Of a stretch of DNA of 56,522 nucleotides, positions 27,780 through 36,164 are shown in pieces. Where the stretch lies: positions 1 to 56,522 of the forward strand of contig CAYPIE010000035.1 of assembly GCA_964410665.1 (NCBI GenBank), in the 5' to 3' direction. The notes under the pieces were generated by a model. It was given only the letters and a program-made list of their open reading frames with translations. It had not been told where the DNA came from and ran no database searches. Numbering within the stretch: the first letter of the stretch is position 1; each line of letters opens with the position of its first letter. This stretch comes from CAYPIE01 sp964410665 (GTDB lineage: Bacteria > Planctomycetota > Planctomycetia > Gemmatales > Gemmataceae). The translations under genes and the position numbers were made by a program.

Positions 27780-29236
27780 TCCATCGAGACATTCAAGTTC
27801 CGCTCTCGAATGATTTGCATAAGTCGTGGTGCAACCCCGGTGGCAGCAAACTCTCCTTCGATGGTGCGTCCTCGTCGACCACGACGTTCGAATTTGAAGA
27901 TGTCCTGGGTTTGCGGGACGTTGCCTTCGAGGTCGAGCACCTCAGTCATACAATCGATTCGCCGTACCCCATCTTCAAAGCGGCGAACCTGTACAATCAG
28001 ATCGACCGCAGCCACAATCTGCTCGCGAATCGCCCGTGAGGGAAGCTCGACGCCTGCCATCAACACCATGGTTTCGAGGCGAGCCATCGCATCGCGTGGG
28101 GAGTTGGCATGAATGGTGGTCATGCTACCGTCGTGGCCGGTATTCATAGCCTGTAGCATGTCCAATGCCTCGCTCGAACGCACCTCACCGACAATGATGC
28201 GGTCGGGCCGCATTCGCAGCGCATTGATCACAAGTTCGCGAGCCCCGATGCGACCCTGGCTCTCCAAATTCGGTGGCCTAGTCTCCATTCGAATAACGTG
28301 GGATTGTTGCAGGATCAGTTCTGCAGCATCTTCTATGGTGATGATGCGTTCGGCATCGGGAATCGATTCGGCCAACGCACCTAGAAACGTCGATTTTCCA
28401 GCACCTGTCCCCCCAGAAATGATGATGTTCCGCCGCGCCTTAACCGACACGTCCAGGAATTCGCACATTGCCGGGGCCAGCATTCCCATTCGAACCAGAT
28501 CGCTCATTTGCAGCCGTCGCTGCCCAAACCGCCGAATGCTCAGCGTCGGACCATCGAGGCTAATTGGTGGTAGAGTTGCATTGACCCGGCTCCCATCGGC
28601 GAGTCGTGCGTCAACCATGGGCGAGGCTTCATCGATGCGACGTCCAACGCGTGCAGCAATCCGCTGAATGATGCGCACAAGGTGAGCGTTGTCCCGAAAA
28701 CGAATATCGGTTTGTTCTAGTTTGCCAAAACGCTCGACATATACAATGGATGGCCCGTTGACAAGAATGTCGGTGATCGCTGGATCGGCCATCAGGGGTG
28801 CAAGCGGGCCCACGCCGATCATTTCTTGGATTAAATCCTCGGCCAACCGCCGCCTTTCCGCTTCGTTGAGCCGAAGTTCTCCCTCGTTGAGCACCTCGGT
28901 GACAAAGTCACGCACTGCTTTGACCAGTACTTCCTCTTCCGCGCCCATAAGTTGGGCCTCATCGAGCTTGTTGAGAAGACGTTGATGTAACTGAGCTCGC
29001 ACCGATAGACCTTCGGCATTTCGCGATTTTGGCTCCGGAGGTAGCGAACGCGTAAGCTCCACCTGGCCAATGCAGTTCCCTCGCGGGGTCGATGCCACGC
29101 CGATTTGCGTTGCTCCCGGGATGCAATGGGATTGTCCTAGCGGTCGAGACCGTGCTGGCTCAGTTCCTCGAAGAGGGGTACTATTCTGGGCTCGTTGATC
29201 AGGCATGTTGTCTGAGCAGTTCGCCGACACGTTCAA
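27764..29236 (-). CDS. tadA: TadA/CpaF secretion ATPase
   Basis: A 490-residue hexameric secretion ATPase of the CpaF branch. The Walker A motif GGTGAGKST is at 275-283, the Walker B region RIIVGEVR at 346-353, and the His box GHDGSMTTIHANSP at 367-380. The N-terminal about 80 residues are low in structure, and the ATG at 29236 is the upstream-most of several possible starts. TadA hydrolyses ATP to power pilin assembly through TadB and TadC. It lies 36 bases downstream of the CpaB gene and overlaps tadB by 16 bases. Confidence 0.95.
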   Translation of the reverse strand: MNVSANCSDNMPDQRAQNSTPLRGTEPARSRPLGQSHCIPGATQIGVASTPRGNCIGQVELTRSLPPEPKSRNAEGLSVRAQLHQRLLNKLDEAQLMGAEEEVLVKAVRDFVTEVLNEGELRLNEAERRRLAEDLIQEMIGVGPLAPLMADPAITDILVNGPSIVYVERFGKLEQTDIRFRDNAHLVRIIQRIAARVGRRIDEASPMVDARLADGSRVNATLPPISLDGPTLSIRRFGQRRLQMSDLVRMGMLAPAMCEFLDVSVKARRNIIISGGTGAGKSTFLGALAESIPDAERIITIEDAAELILQQSHVIRMETRPPNLESQGRIGARELVINALRMRPDRIIVGEVRSSEALDMLQAMNTGHDGSMTTIHANSPRDAMARLETMVLMAGVELPSRAIREQIVAAVDLIVQVRRFEDGVRRIDCMTEVLDLEGNVPQTQDIFKFERRGRRGRTIEGEFAATGVAPRLMQIIRERNLNVSMDWFSN

Positions 29237-29272
29237 CTCCTGGCTAGGAACAAAAGATGCCCAGTCGAGTGA

Positions 29273-31120
29273 TCACTTTGACGGAGGTTCGACGTTGTGC
29301 TCACGACCGGATTCCGGAGTGGGTTGGGCACTTGGTAGTCTTGGTTGATCGTTTGGCAACCCCGGTCGCAACAACACTTCGATGGGAGGCTTGCCGGCTT
29401 CGGGGAAATAATAGAGGGACCGACGCTTGCCGATAATGGTTTCAGTCAGAGTAACCCGAGCGAGCCGAACTTCCGTCTCGGGGATGGCGAGTGGAGAAGC
29501 GACTGGCTTCGGGAGCACTGGTCCAGAACCATCCGATCGCCAAACTACGAGTCGAAGCGTGTGCCCAGCTGCTTCAGCGAGGCTCAGCTTCGCAGCTTCT
29601 TCAGGAGTCACGGCAAGGATCAGGCTCTCGAATCTCGTTCGCATTGTATGCTCGCCCGGGGAAGCAAACTCCGGGACAAACAGAACGATGCCACGATCGA
29701 CAATCCGATACAGCTGAGCATGCTTACGCTGTTGCGTAAGCGTCCCTGCGTGCTTAGCGAGTGCACTGGCATAGCTCAACGGTTGCTGTTGATGTCCTGA
29801 TAGCAACTCCTCAAGACGTAAGGGATCGGTTGCAAACAAGCCTACCTGGTCACCCGGTCGGAGTCCGTAGAGCAGAGGGCCGGAAAGGTTACCACCGGGT
29901 AGTGGATAGGCCAGCATTCCTACAGGTATGGTGCGGGCAATTTGCACAGGAGTCCCTTTGGGGAAGAAATCCCTCTCACGAAACGGCTTCCCAGCCTTCT
30001 TGGCTGTGCGAAGAACGCGACCGGAAATATCGTTTAGGTCAAGGAGATAGTGTTCCGATCCCTCCGTTCTCGGGCTATCCACTGCGACCTCGTCTCCAGC
30101 GGAGTGATCACGAAGTGCAGGTAGGCTGTATGGAAGCAGACGGACGCTCTGAACTTCCACTTGGGTGTTTGCCTTCAAGTCGAAGGCGGCCACTGGGAGT
30201 CCAATAGGTACCTCGACGCGTGTGTCCGGGACGTGAACTTGTGAACTCAGTCGCTTTTGGACTTGAGCTTCCCTTTCAAGGTTTTGCGTGGGAGATTGTT
30301 CCTGCTCTGGGGGAAGCTGGGCCGCAGGACGTCCTGAATGAGACACCACCGTCAATGTCAAATCGGCTTTTAGGGCCGCACTCAATTGGGTTGCCTCGGT
30401 GGGCGTGATGGCGATGGTAATCTCTTTTTCAATCCGAGTCGGCTCTGGACGACGCGGATCGGGCGGCTGTGGAGGCTTCGGGGTGGTAAGGACCAAACCA
30501 TGTTGGACTACCTTACGAACATGGCCTTGCTTCATCTGCTCAAGCGCCTTCGCCTCCAAGGTCTTGGTCGTAAGCGGATGTTTCGGTTGCGTGATCTCTT
30601 GGACAATTGGACTCAAGTTGATGCTTTGAGCTGCTAACAAATCAAATGAGTCGCCTGGCTTCAGAGCAAAAACCGGTCCCTCGATCTGGTCGGCTGCAAG
30701 CGCAAACCCAACTTTACCCAGCGGAACTGCCCCAGCAAGGCCAGGGGGGCTGCCCTCAGGAAGGAAATCTTTCTCCACGAACGCGATACCAACTGGTTTC
30801 GCTCGAGCGAGCACACGTCCGTGGATACGGGAAATTTGGGTGAGCAGGTTACGAGTGTTTGCTTCTTTTCGACTCAGAACGACGAATGAAGGCTCCCCGG
30901 TTTGGGGATGGATGAGATGGAAGCGATAATCGATTCTGGTAAATGCAGGGATGGCTCGCGGGGCAATCGGAACACGTACTTGCCCCGGGGGGAGTCTCAT
31001 GGTCGATATCGATCGGGCGGAACGCTGGAACAGCCCAGCCAAATCTCCCCGATAATAGAGCGCTCCAAGAATTCCAGCACAGAGCAGAGCCGAGCCCAAC
31101 AAGTACCCAAGTGTTTTCAC
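29273..31120 (-). CDS. cpaB: CpaB/RcpC-like Flp pilus assembly protein with duplicated SAF-RcpC halves
   Basis: A 615-residue protein, about twice the usual CpaB length. A single N-terminal membrane span (LLGSALLCAGILGALYY) anchors it. The first half has VPIAPRAIPAFTRID, a GRVLARAKPVGIAFVEKDFLPEG block (SAF-like) and GPVFALKPGDSFDLLA; the second half repeats these as VPIGLPVAAFDLKAN, GRVLRTAKKAGKPFRERDFFPKG and GPLLYGLRPGDQVGLFA. This is a tandem duplication. Both halves end in an RcpC-like segment (TIAITPTEATQLSAA and LAVTPEEAAKLSLA). CpaB is periplasmic and works with the secretin. Located between the prepilin peptidase and tadA. Confidence 0.85.
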   Translation of the reverse strand: MKTLGYLLGSALLCAGILGALYYRGDLAGLFQRSARSISTMRLPPGQVRVPIAPRAIPAFTRIDYRFHLIHPQTGEPSFVVLSRKEANTRNLLTQISRIHGRVLARAKPVGIAFVEKDFLPEGSPPGLAGAVPLGKVGFALAADQIEGPVFALKPGDSFDLLAAQSINLSPIVQEITQPKHPLTTKTLEAKALEQMKQGHVRKVVQHGLVLTTPKPPQPPDPRRPEPTRIEKEITIAITPTEATQLSAALKADLTLTVVSHSGRPAAQLPPEQEQSPTQNLEREAQVQKRLSSQVHVPDTRVEVPIGLPVAAFDLKANTQVEVQSVRLLPYSLPALRDHSAGDEVAVDSPRTEGSEHYLLDLNDISGRVLRTAKKAGKPFRERDFFPKGTPVQIARTIPVGMLAYPLPGGNLSGPLLYGLRPGDQVGLFATDPLRLEELLSGHQQQPLSYASALAKHAGTLTQQRKHAQLYRIVDRGIVLFVPEFASPGEHTMRTRFESLILAVTPEEAAKLSLAEAAGHTLRLVVWRSDGSGPVLPKPVASPLAIPETEVRLARVTLTETIIGKRRSLYYFPEAGKPPIEVLLRPGLPNDQPRLPSAQPTPESGREHNVEPPSK

Positions 31121-31183
31121 GGGCCACTCTCACAATAAAGCAGGGACACTGAAGGATCGCAAACCACCATGACTTTGAAGGCA

Positions 31184-31214
31184 GAGTGCAGATGGCGGAA
31201 AGCCATCTGCACTC
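31184..31214. promoter_or_regulatory. Strong hairpin between prepilin peptidase and cpaB genes
   Basis: A perfect 13-bp inverted repeat (31184-31196 with 31202-31214) with a 5-base GGAAA loop lies in the 225-base gap between the prepilin peptidase and cpaB genes. No T-run follows on the minus strand, so it looks more like an attenuator, RNA-processing or mRNA-stability element than a full terminator. It could keep pilin levels above those of the assembly genes. Confidence 0.55.
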
Positions 31215-31345
31215 CGTTGTAGAGCATCCATCCCTACGGAATAACCAAAGTGCATTGGTCATCGGAGTGCTTCATCGGCGCCTCGTCATGGGCAACACGA
31301 AACGACCAGGAGTATGTTTGACGCGAGTACGCGCACGCAGGACAG

Positions 31346-31810
31346 TCAAAAACTTTGGCAACAGCGAATACCGATGAGACTCATAAGGCCTAGTGCAATC
31401 GCGTGGGCATAGGCGGTCTCTTCTTCTCGACGCGTTCGTCGAATCATGGCCTCGAGACTACAAAAAGTGCAAGCGATCCCAAACAATACAAGAACCGAGC
31501 AAGGGCCTACGCAAGCGCCCAAACCAGTCATCAATTTGACATCACCCGCCCCCATGGCTCCGCGAGCGTGTATCACAAGGGGGGCTAGCAATCCACCGAG
31601 CAAACCTGTCCCAAAGTCCAGCCAATTGGAATCGATCAGCCCCAAGCATCGAGCTGTTCCGGCCCAGATGAGCAGCGTGAGCGGGATCCAATTCGGGATC
31701 TCTCTCTTCCTGAGATCGGAGACACTGGCGAGCAGCACCAGCACAAGCGGAATACCCATCTGAACCAGTTCCGCGACCAAAAGCCTTTCCCAATCACCTT
31801 GGTCTATCAT
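31346..31810 (-). CDS. A24-type prepilin peptidase (TadV/CpaA-like)
   Basis: About 154 residues from the ATG at 31810 (MIDQGDW); the frame is open to 31879, which would overlap the pilin gene by 20 bases, and a GTG lies two codons upstream of the chosen ATG. The two catalytic aspartates of GXGD proteases are visible: ASVSDLRKREIPNW and the GAGDVKLMTGLG motif, with several hydrophobic helices between and after. It cleaves the leader of the Flp pilin and pseudopilins. It sits directly after the pilin gene, the usual Tad order. Confidence 0.87.
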   Translation of the reverse strand: MIDQGDWERLLVAELVQMGIPLVLVLLASVSDLRKREIPNWIPLTLLIWAGTARCLGLIDSNWLDFGTGLLGGLLAPLVIHARGAMGAGDVKLMTGLGACVGPCSVLVLFGIACTFCSLEAMIRRTRREEETAYAHAIALGLMSLIGIRCCQSF

Positions 31811-31859
31811 CGGCACTGGCTCATCTGAGCACTCCTTGGCTCCTGCATAGAGCAACGAA

Positions 31860-32198
31860 TTAGTTGTTTGGAGCCACAAAGATGGCCGAGCCTCCGGTTC
31901 CTAATAAGTCGGCGTATCGATCCGTTCCAGTATTGCTCACCGCCATCCCGGTGGTGTCGAGCACGATATTGGTGCCGCTTGTGTCAATCTCAAACAGGGT
32001 ATTGGTGTCCACCGGCTTGTTATCGGTACTCAGTGCACCTGGCAAAATACCCGCACTCACTGCGGTGACATCGGCAACCTTCTTGCCGAATACGGTAAAA
32101 GCCACAATTCCGGTCAAAAACACCGCTGCCACGAGCAAGGTGTACTCGACCATCGCTGCACCCTTTTTGTTCTTGAGAAAGCGTCGGAGCCAGTTCAT
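31860..32198 (-). CDS. flp: Flp-type major pilin
   Basis: A 112-residue precursor. The leader MNWLRRFLKNKKG is basic and ends at Gly13; cleavage before Ala14 leaves AAMVEYTLLVAAVFLTGIVAF with Glu at +5 and Tyr at +6, the Flp motif needed for assembly. The mature protein is about 99 residues, longer than classical Flp pilins (about 50-60), because of a polar C-terminal extension rich in Thr, Asp and Gly that should be exposed. It is the first gene of the minus-strand Tad operon, so it should be the most expressed. Confidence 0.92.
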   Translation of the reverse strand: MNWLRRFLKNKKGAAMVEYTLLVAAVFLTGIVAFTVFGKKVADVTAVSAGILPGALSTDNKPVDTNTLFEIDTSGTNIVLDTTGMAVSNTGTDRYADLLGTGGSAIFVAPNN

Positions 32199-32752
32199 GG
32201 ACTTTGCCCTCGGGCGGTGTTCGGGAAACTCAGGCTACCCATCCTGAGCAAAAACTTGTGCATGTCTACTCCCGCCAGATGGCCCCCTCTGCCAGAAAAA
32301 GCTCGTTGGACACCACCATCCACAGGATTCGAGTAGGAGCATGCTCTCTTCATGGACATGTCCGAAGAAGGCATGGCTGCCCATCGCTCCCTTGGGCTGC
32401 CGGCTAGCCACTCAGTTTGAGCCATTCGGGAGCACGATCCATCGAATTGGCAGGCAGTACACATTCCACGCTTTTATTGGTAGGCGAAATTCACATAACT
32501 TCAATGAGGATTTCGAAGAATAAAACAAGTAGTTTTGAAGAATCGCTCTTTTCCATCTTGGCATGCCTGCGGATGGAAAGGGCTCCGTGGCCGCGGGAAG
32601 TGCTTTGCGGAACTTAATCGAGTTAATGAGCGACAGTTTGTACTTGCAGTATTACTAGAAAGTTGTTATTTCCCCTCCCGCTTTTTCGCGGGCAGTTCGC
32701 GACATCCACTCTCGGGGACGTGGAGGCTGCTCACCGACTTGGGGGAGTCTCG
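32199..32752. other. Divergent control region of the Tad island
   Basis: About 550 bases between the pilin and secretin genes, which are transcribed away from each other. It must contain promoters for both arms. No consensus sigma70 pair or recognisable operator stands out, and no gene is seen. The secretin gene has a good GGGGGAG ribosome-binding site at 32741-32747. Confidence 0.5.
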
Positions 32753-34672
32753 ATGGTGAAGCCACTAGCTCGGATCCTTGCTCTCGGATTGGCGTTGGTT
32801 CCAAGAGTCCACGGTCTTATCCAGGCCCAGGAACGTCCACCGCTTCCTCGACCCGCTCCTCGCATATCCGCTTCAGCGGGCCCAGTTGTGGTGCCGAACT
32901 GGGGCTTAGTTCCCACTCTTAACGATCCGGACCCTTCCTCAAGCGTTCGATTCCCACTGTTACCCTCCCCAGCACCCGCGCTCGATCCCGTGTTGCAACC
33001 CTCGCCCGAAGCCCAACGTGACTATGCCCGTTTCATCGAGCGGACCGTGAGCCCTGAGAACATCCTGCAATTGATCTTAGGGCGGCCAAAATTGATCATC
33101 TTCAAGCTGCCGCCCAAACGGGCCCAGCTCCCGAGCGATACCATCGTCGATCTACAACTGATCTCCGAAACCGAATATCTTTTCACCGGCAGACAGGTCG
33201 GGACGACCGTATTGAACCTCTGGTTCGACGATCCGGAACGACCGGACAAGGAGCGAATCCTCAGCCTTCTGGTCCGGGTTGAGAGCTCTCCGGACCTGGT
33301 TCGCTTGAGCAATCAGCTGCAAGAGCAGTTACTGGATGGACGCAAACGGGCGTACCGAACGCTCGCTCAGGAAATCAACTGCGCGTTTCCCGATAGTGTC
33401 GTCGAGCTCAACCTTTTCGGCGAAACGTTGGTTCTCTCCGGGCAGGCACGAGATGCCGAGGAAGCAGACAAAATATTGCAACTCGTCACGATCCAGGCAC
33501 CTCGGGTGGAACGGCGTGTCATCCAGCCGAGTAATTTTGCCCTGATTTTGAACGATCCCCGTTATGCAGGAGCCGATCTTCGGGGGCTCCTCACCATCGA
33601 AAGCCCGAGTCTGATCAACATGTTACGTGTTCCTGGTGAGCAACAGGTGATGCTTCGCGTGGTCACCGCCGAAGTCAATCGGACGGCGCTACGCACCATG
33701 GGGATTAACTTTTCCTTGTTCAGTAACCAGGGCCTGAACTACTTTAGCCAGTTGACTGGAGCTGGATTCACCAACAATCTCCCACTCCTTTTGGACGGCG
33801 GACAAGTAATCTTCGCCATCGGCGCCCTCCGCGAAGTCAATCTCGCAAAAACGCTTTCAGAGCCTACGCTCACTACCCTCAATGGGCAGCCCGCCACCTT
33901 TCAAGCGGGTGGTTCGTTCCCAGTCCCATTGATCACCGGGGCGACTGCTACCGGATTGCAAGGCGTTTCCTTCGTACCCTTCGGTGTCCAAGTGAGCTTT
34001 ACGCCAGTGATCACCGACAAGGATCGCATCCGCTTGACCTTGGATGCGAGTGTCAGTACTCGGGATCTGTCCACGGCTGCGTCCATCGGCGGCACCAATG
34101 TCTCGGGACTGGCCCAACGGCAGTTCACAACCACGGTAGAAATGCGCGAAGGTCAAACCCTTGCGGTGGCTGGGCTCATCCAGACCTCTTTCGGCGGGAA
34201 TGGAAGTCGAGTGCCGTGGTTAGGCGAAGTGCCGATCCTGGGACAATTCTTCAATGCGCAGGATACCTCCGCGAGTGAACAAGAATTGATTATCCTGGTG
34301 ACTCCGGAACTAGTGCATCCTTTGGAACCTAAGCAGGTGTTGGGTCTCCCGCTTCCTGGGGATGACCTCAAAGAACCAGGCGATTTGGAATTCTTCCTAC
34401 TCGGGCGGCTGACTAGCCTCCAACAGACTGATTTTCGCAGTCCAGTACGGACCGATCTAGCCAGGATCTTTCGCTACCTTCATTGTGAAGATCGTTTTCT
34501 TTATGGACCGAGGGGGCACTCGGATGGCCGGCCACCCATCATCCTCCCTCGCGGCCATCCGCCAACAACCGTGGTCTTTCCGCCGAGAAGCCCATCTCCA
34601 ATCATCAGTGAGTTACCTTCTCCTCGAAAGGAAACGGCTTCGATGGACCTGCAGACTGAGCACAAGAAGTAA
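32753..34672 (+). CDS. cpaC: Tad secretin (RcpA/CpaC-like)
   Basis: A 639-residue outer-membrane secretin. The start at 32753 (MVKPLARILALGLAL) has a strong ribosome-binding site and begins a signal peptide ending near IQAQ; upstream codons to 32663 are unlikely. A BON/N-domain-like region around 110-250 (DLQLISETEYLFTGRQVGTTVLNLW) leads to the secretin core: VMLRVVTAEVNRTALRTMGINFS, LSEPTLTTLNGQPATFQAGG and the C-terminal VAGLIQTS...VPWLGEVPILGQFF plus QELIILVTPELVHPL. It forms the pore for the pilus. The tail after about 560 is proline-rich. Confidence 0.93.
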   Translation: MVKPLARILALGLALVPRVHGLIQAQERPPLPRPAPRISASAGPVVVPNWGLVPTLNDPDPSSSVRFPLLPSPAPALDPVLQPSPEAQRDYARFIERTVSPENILQLILGRPKLIIFKLPPKRAQLPSDTIVDLQLISETEYLFTGRQVGTTVLNLWFDDPERPDKERILSLLVRVESSPDLVRLSNQLQEQLLDGRKRAYRTLAQEINCAFPDSVVELNLFGETLVLSGQARDAEEADKILQLVTIQAPRVERRVIQPSNFALILNDPRYAGADLRGLLTIESPSLINMLRVPGEQQVMLRVVTAEVNRTALRTMGINFSLFSNQGLNYFSQLTGAGFTNNLPLLLDGGQVIFAIGALREVNLAKTLSEPTLTTLNGQPATFQAGGSFPVPLITGATATGLQGVSFVPFGVQVSFTPVITDKDRIRLTLDASVSTRDLSTAASIGGTNVSGLAQRQFTTTVEMREGQTLAVAGLIQTSFGGNGSRVPWLGEVPILGQFFNAQDTSASEQELIILVTPELVHPLEPKQVLGLPLPGDDLKEPGDLEFFLLGRLTSLQQTDFRSPVRTDLARIFRYLHCEDRFLYGPRGHSDGRPPIILPRGHPPTTVVFPPRSPSPIISELPSPRKETASMDLQTEHKK

Positions 34673-34753
34673 CCCAACTCCCCGGTACCGAAACATGCTT
34701 CTGCGGGAGCTTTGATCAAATCGATGCTCCTACCGGGCAATGGAGAGCCTGCC

Positions 34754-35329
34754 ATGTTCCTGTTACGTCGAAGTATCCTCTCTTTAAGCAGCATCTTCAC
34801 CGGCATGACAATGGGTTGCTGGTACCCGCTCGAGCGGATCAGTCAGCTGACCTGCGATCCGGCTCCGATCGGGGCGATTCCTGCACCACCTGGGACTGCC
34901 GTGAACGGCTATTACCATGCAGAGATGCGTTCCGCCGAACAGGATGATTTTGTGATCTATTTACATGAGTGGTATCAAGGCGGCACGATGCTCGGTCCAT
35001 ACGGGGGCTACCATCTCAAGGAAATAGCCCATCGATTAGCAACCGTGCCGTTTCCGGTTGTGATTCAGCCGTCGGGTCGATCAGACCTCGATCGGGAACG
35101 TCGCCAAGGCATTGTCAGCTATCTAACTCAGATGGGCATCGCGGATGCACAAGCTCGAGTCCTGCTCCAGCCAGCGCGAGCCGAGGGGTTGCGCGGTGCC
35201 GAGGCGGCACAGCTATTTCGTCGACAAAGCGGCTCAAGTGCGTTGGGGGGCAGCGTCCCATCCGGGGCCCGAGTTGGTGCAGGGGTTGATGGGGTTGGCC
35301 TTTCAGGGACCGAAAACTTTGGGTTTTGA
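34754..35329 (+). CDS. Hypothetical putative lipoprotein of the Tad island
   Basis: A 191-residue protein from the ATG at 34754, with GGAGAG just upstream; the frame is open to 34712. The N-terminus LLRRSILSLSSIFTGMTMGC ends in a lipobox-like GMTMGC, suggesting a lipid-anchored outer-membrane protein. The segment VVIQPSGRSDLDRERRQGIVSYLTQMGI recalls the OmpA-like 'RRAxxVxxYL' helix, but weakly. It lies between the secretin and the TPR gene, where other Tad loci have RcpB or a similar lipoprotein. The C-terminal about 40 residues are low-complexity; the alternative frame over the same DNA (about 35200-35410) reads more like protein, so a frameshift is possible. Confidence 0.55.
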   Translation: MFLLRRSILSLSSIFTGMTMGCWYPLERISQLTCDPAPIGAIPAPPGTAVNGYYHAEMRSAEQDDFVIYLHEWYQGGTMLGPYGGYHLKEIAHRLATVPFPVVIQPSGRSDLDRERRQGIVSYLTQMGIADAQARVLLQPARAEGLRGAEAAQLFRRQSGSSALGGSVPSGARVGAGVDGVGLSGTENFGF

Positions 35330-35407
35330 ACCGACCGAGTCTATTGTTCTGAGCGAGCTGGGTTGTCGACTGCTGGCGTATTGCCAGCCAGTTGACTCGT
35401 TGAGGAA

Positions 35408-36148
35408 ATGCTCATGCCACTTCGTCTTAGACTGCTTGGGGTGCTGGTTTGTCTGGTACAGGCTTTAGGATGTCTTCATCAGGGGATGGCCCTGGACACG
35501 AGCCAATTTGATTCGCCGCCCGACCCCGCTGCAGAAAGTACCACTCTGGCCCCGGATCTTGCGGCCCGCGTTTGTTTAGTCGGAGCACGCGCGTTTGAAA
35601 AAGAAGGCTATTTAGGCGATGCCATTGATCAGTATCACCGTGTTTTGAAGTATCAACCCAATAACCCTGGGATCAAGCATCGTCTTGCTGTCTGCTACGA
35701 ACGCCAAGGGGATCGTCATCGAGCGATTGAGCATTACTTAGAGGCCCTTAAAGAGGACCCAAACAATCCCGACGTGCTCAACGATTTCGGCTTCTGTCAC
35801 TACCAGAACGCCGATTACCAATTGGCCGAACGGTACCTTCTCCGAGCAACCGAAGCGGATCCCACCCATGCCCGTGCCTGGGTGAACTTGGGTATGACCA
35901 ATGCTGCACAGCAACGCTATGACGAGAGCTATGAGGCATTTGTTCAAGTGCTTGAGCCCGCCCAAGCCCATAGCAATCTTGGAGCGCTACTCCTTCAGCA
36001 AGGTAAACCAGAACTCGCACAGACCCATCTGGAAACCGCCCAGCAGCTCGAACCCAGCTTGCCGCCACCCCGCTTAATGCTTGAATACCTTGAGGCTCAC
36101 CCTTCGGTGCCCTCGATTCTCCATGCAACGGCGGACTCAAGTCCCTAG
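35408..36148 (+). CDS. TPR lipoprotein, TadD-like
   Basis: A 246-residue protein. The start MPLRLRLLGVLVCLVQALGC (Met3 version) forms a signal peptide with a lipobox-like ALGC. Three to four tetratricopeptide repeats follow: ARAFEKEGYLGDAIDQYHRVLKYQPNN, YERQGDRHRAIEHYLEALKEDPNN, FGFCHYQNADYQLAERYLLRATEADPTH and a fourth at about 165-210. TadD, a TPR lipoprotein that helps place the secretin in other Tad systems, is the natural counterpart. It starts 79 bases after the previous gene and its last codons face the minus-strand membrane-TPR gene. Confidence 0.8.
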   Translation: MLMPLRLRLLGVLVCLVQALGCLHQGMALDTSQFDSPPDPAAESTTLAPDLAARVCLVGARAFEKEGYLGDAIDQYHRVLKYQPNNPGIKHRLAVCYERQGDRHRAIEHYLEALKEDPNNPDVLNDFGFCHYQNADYQLAERYLLRATEADPTHARAWVNLGMTNAAQQRYDESYEAFVQVLEPAQAHSNLGALLLQQGKPELAQTHLETAQQLEPSLPPPRLMLEYLEAHPSVPSILHATADSSP

Positions 36149-36164
36149 CTGAGGTCGTTACGCT

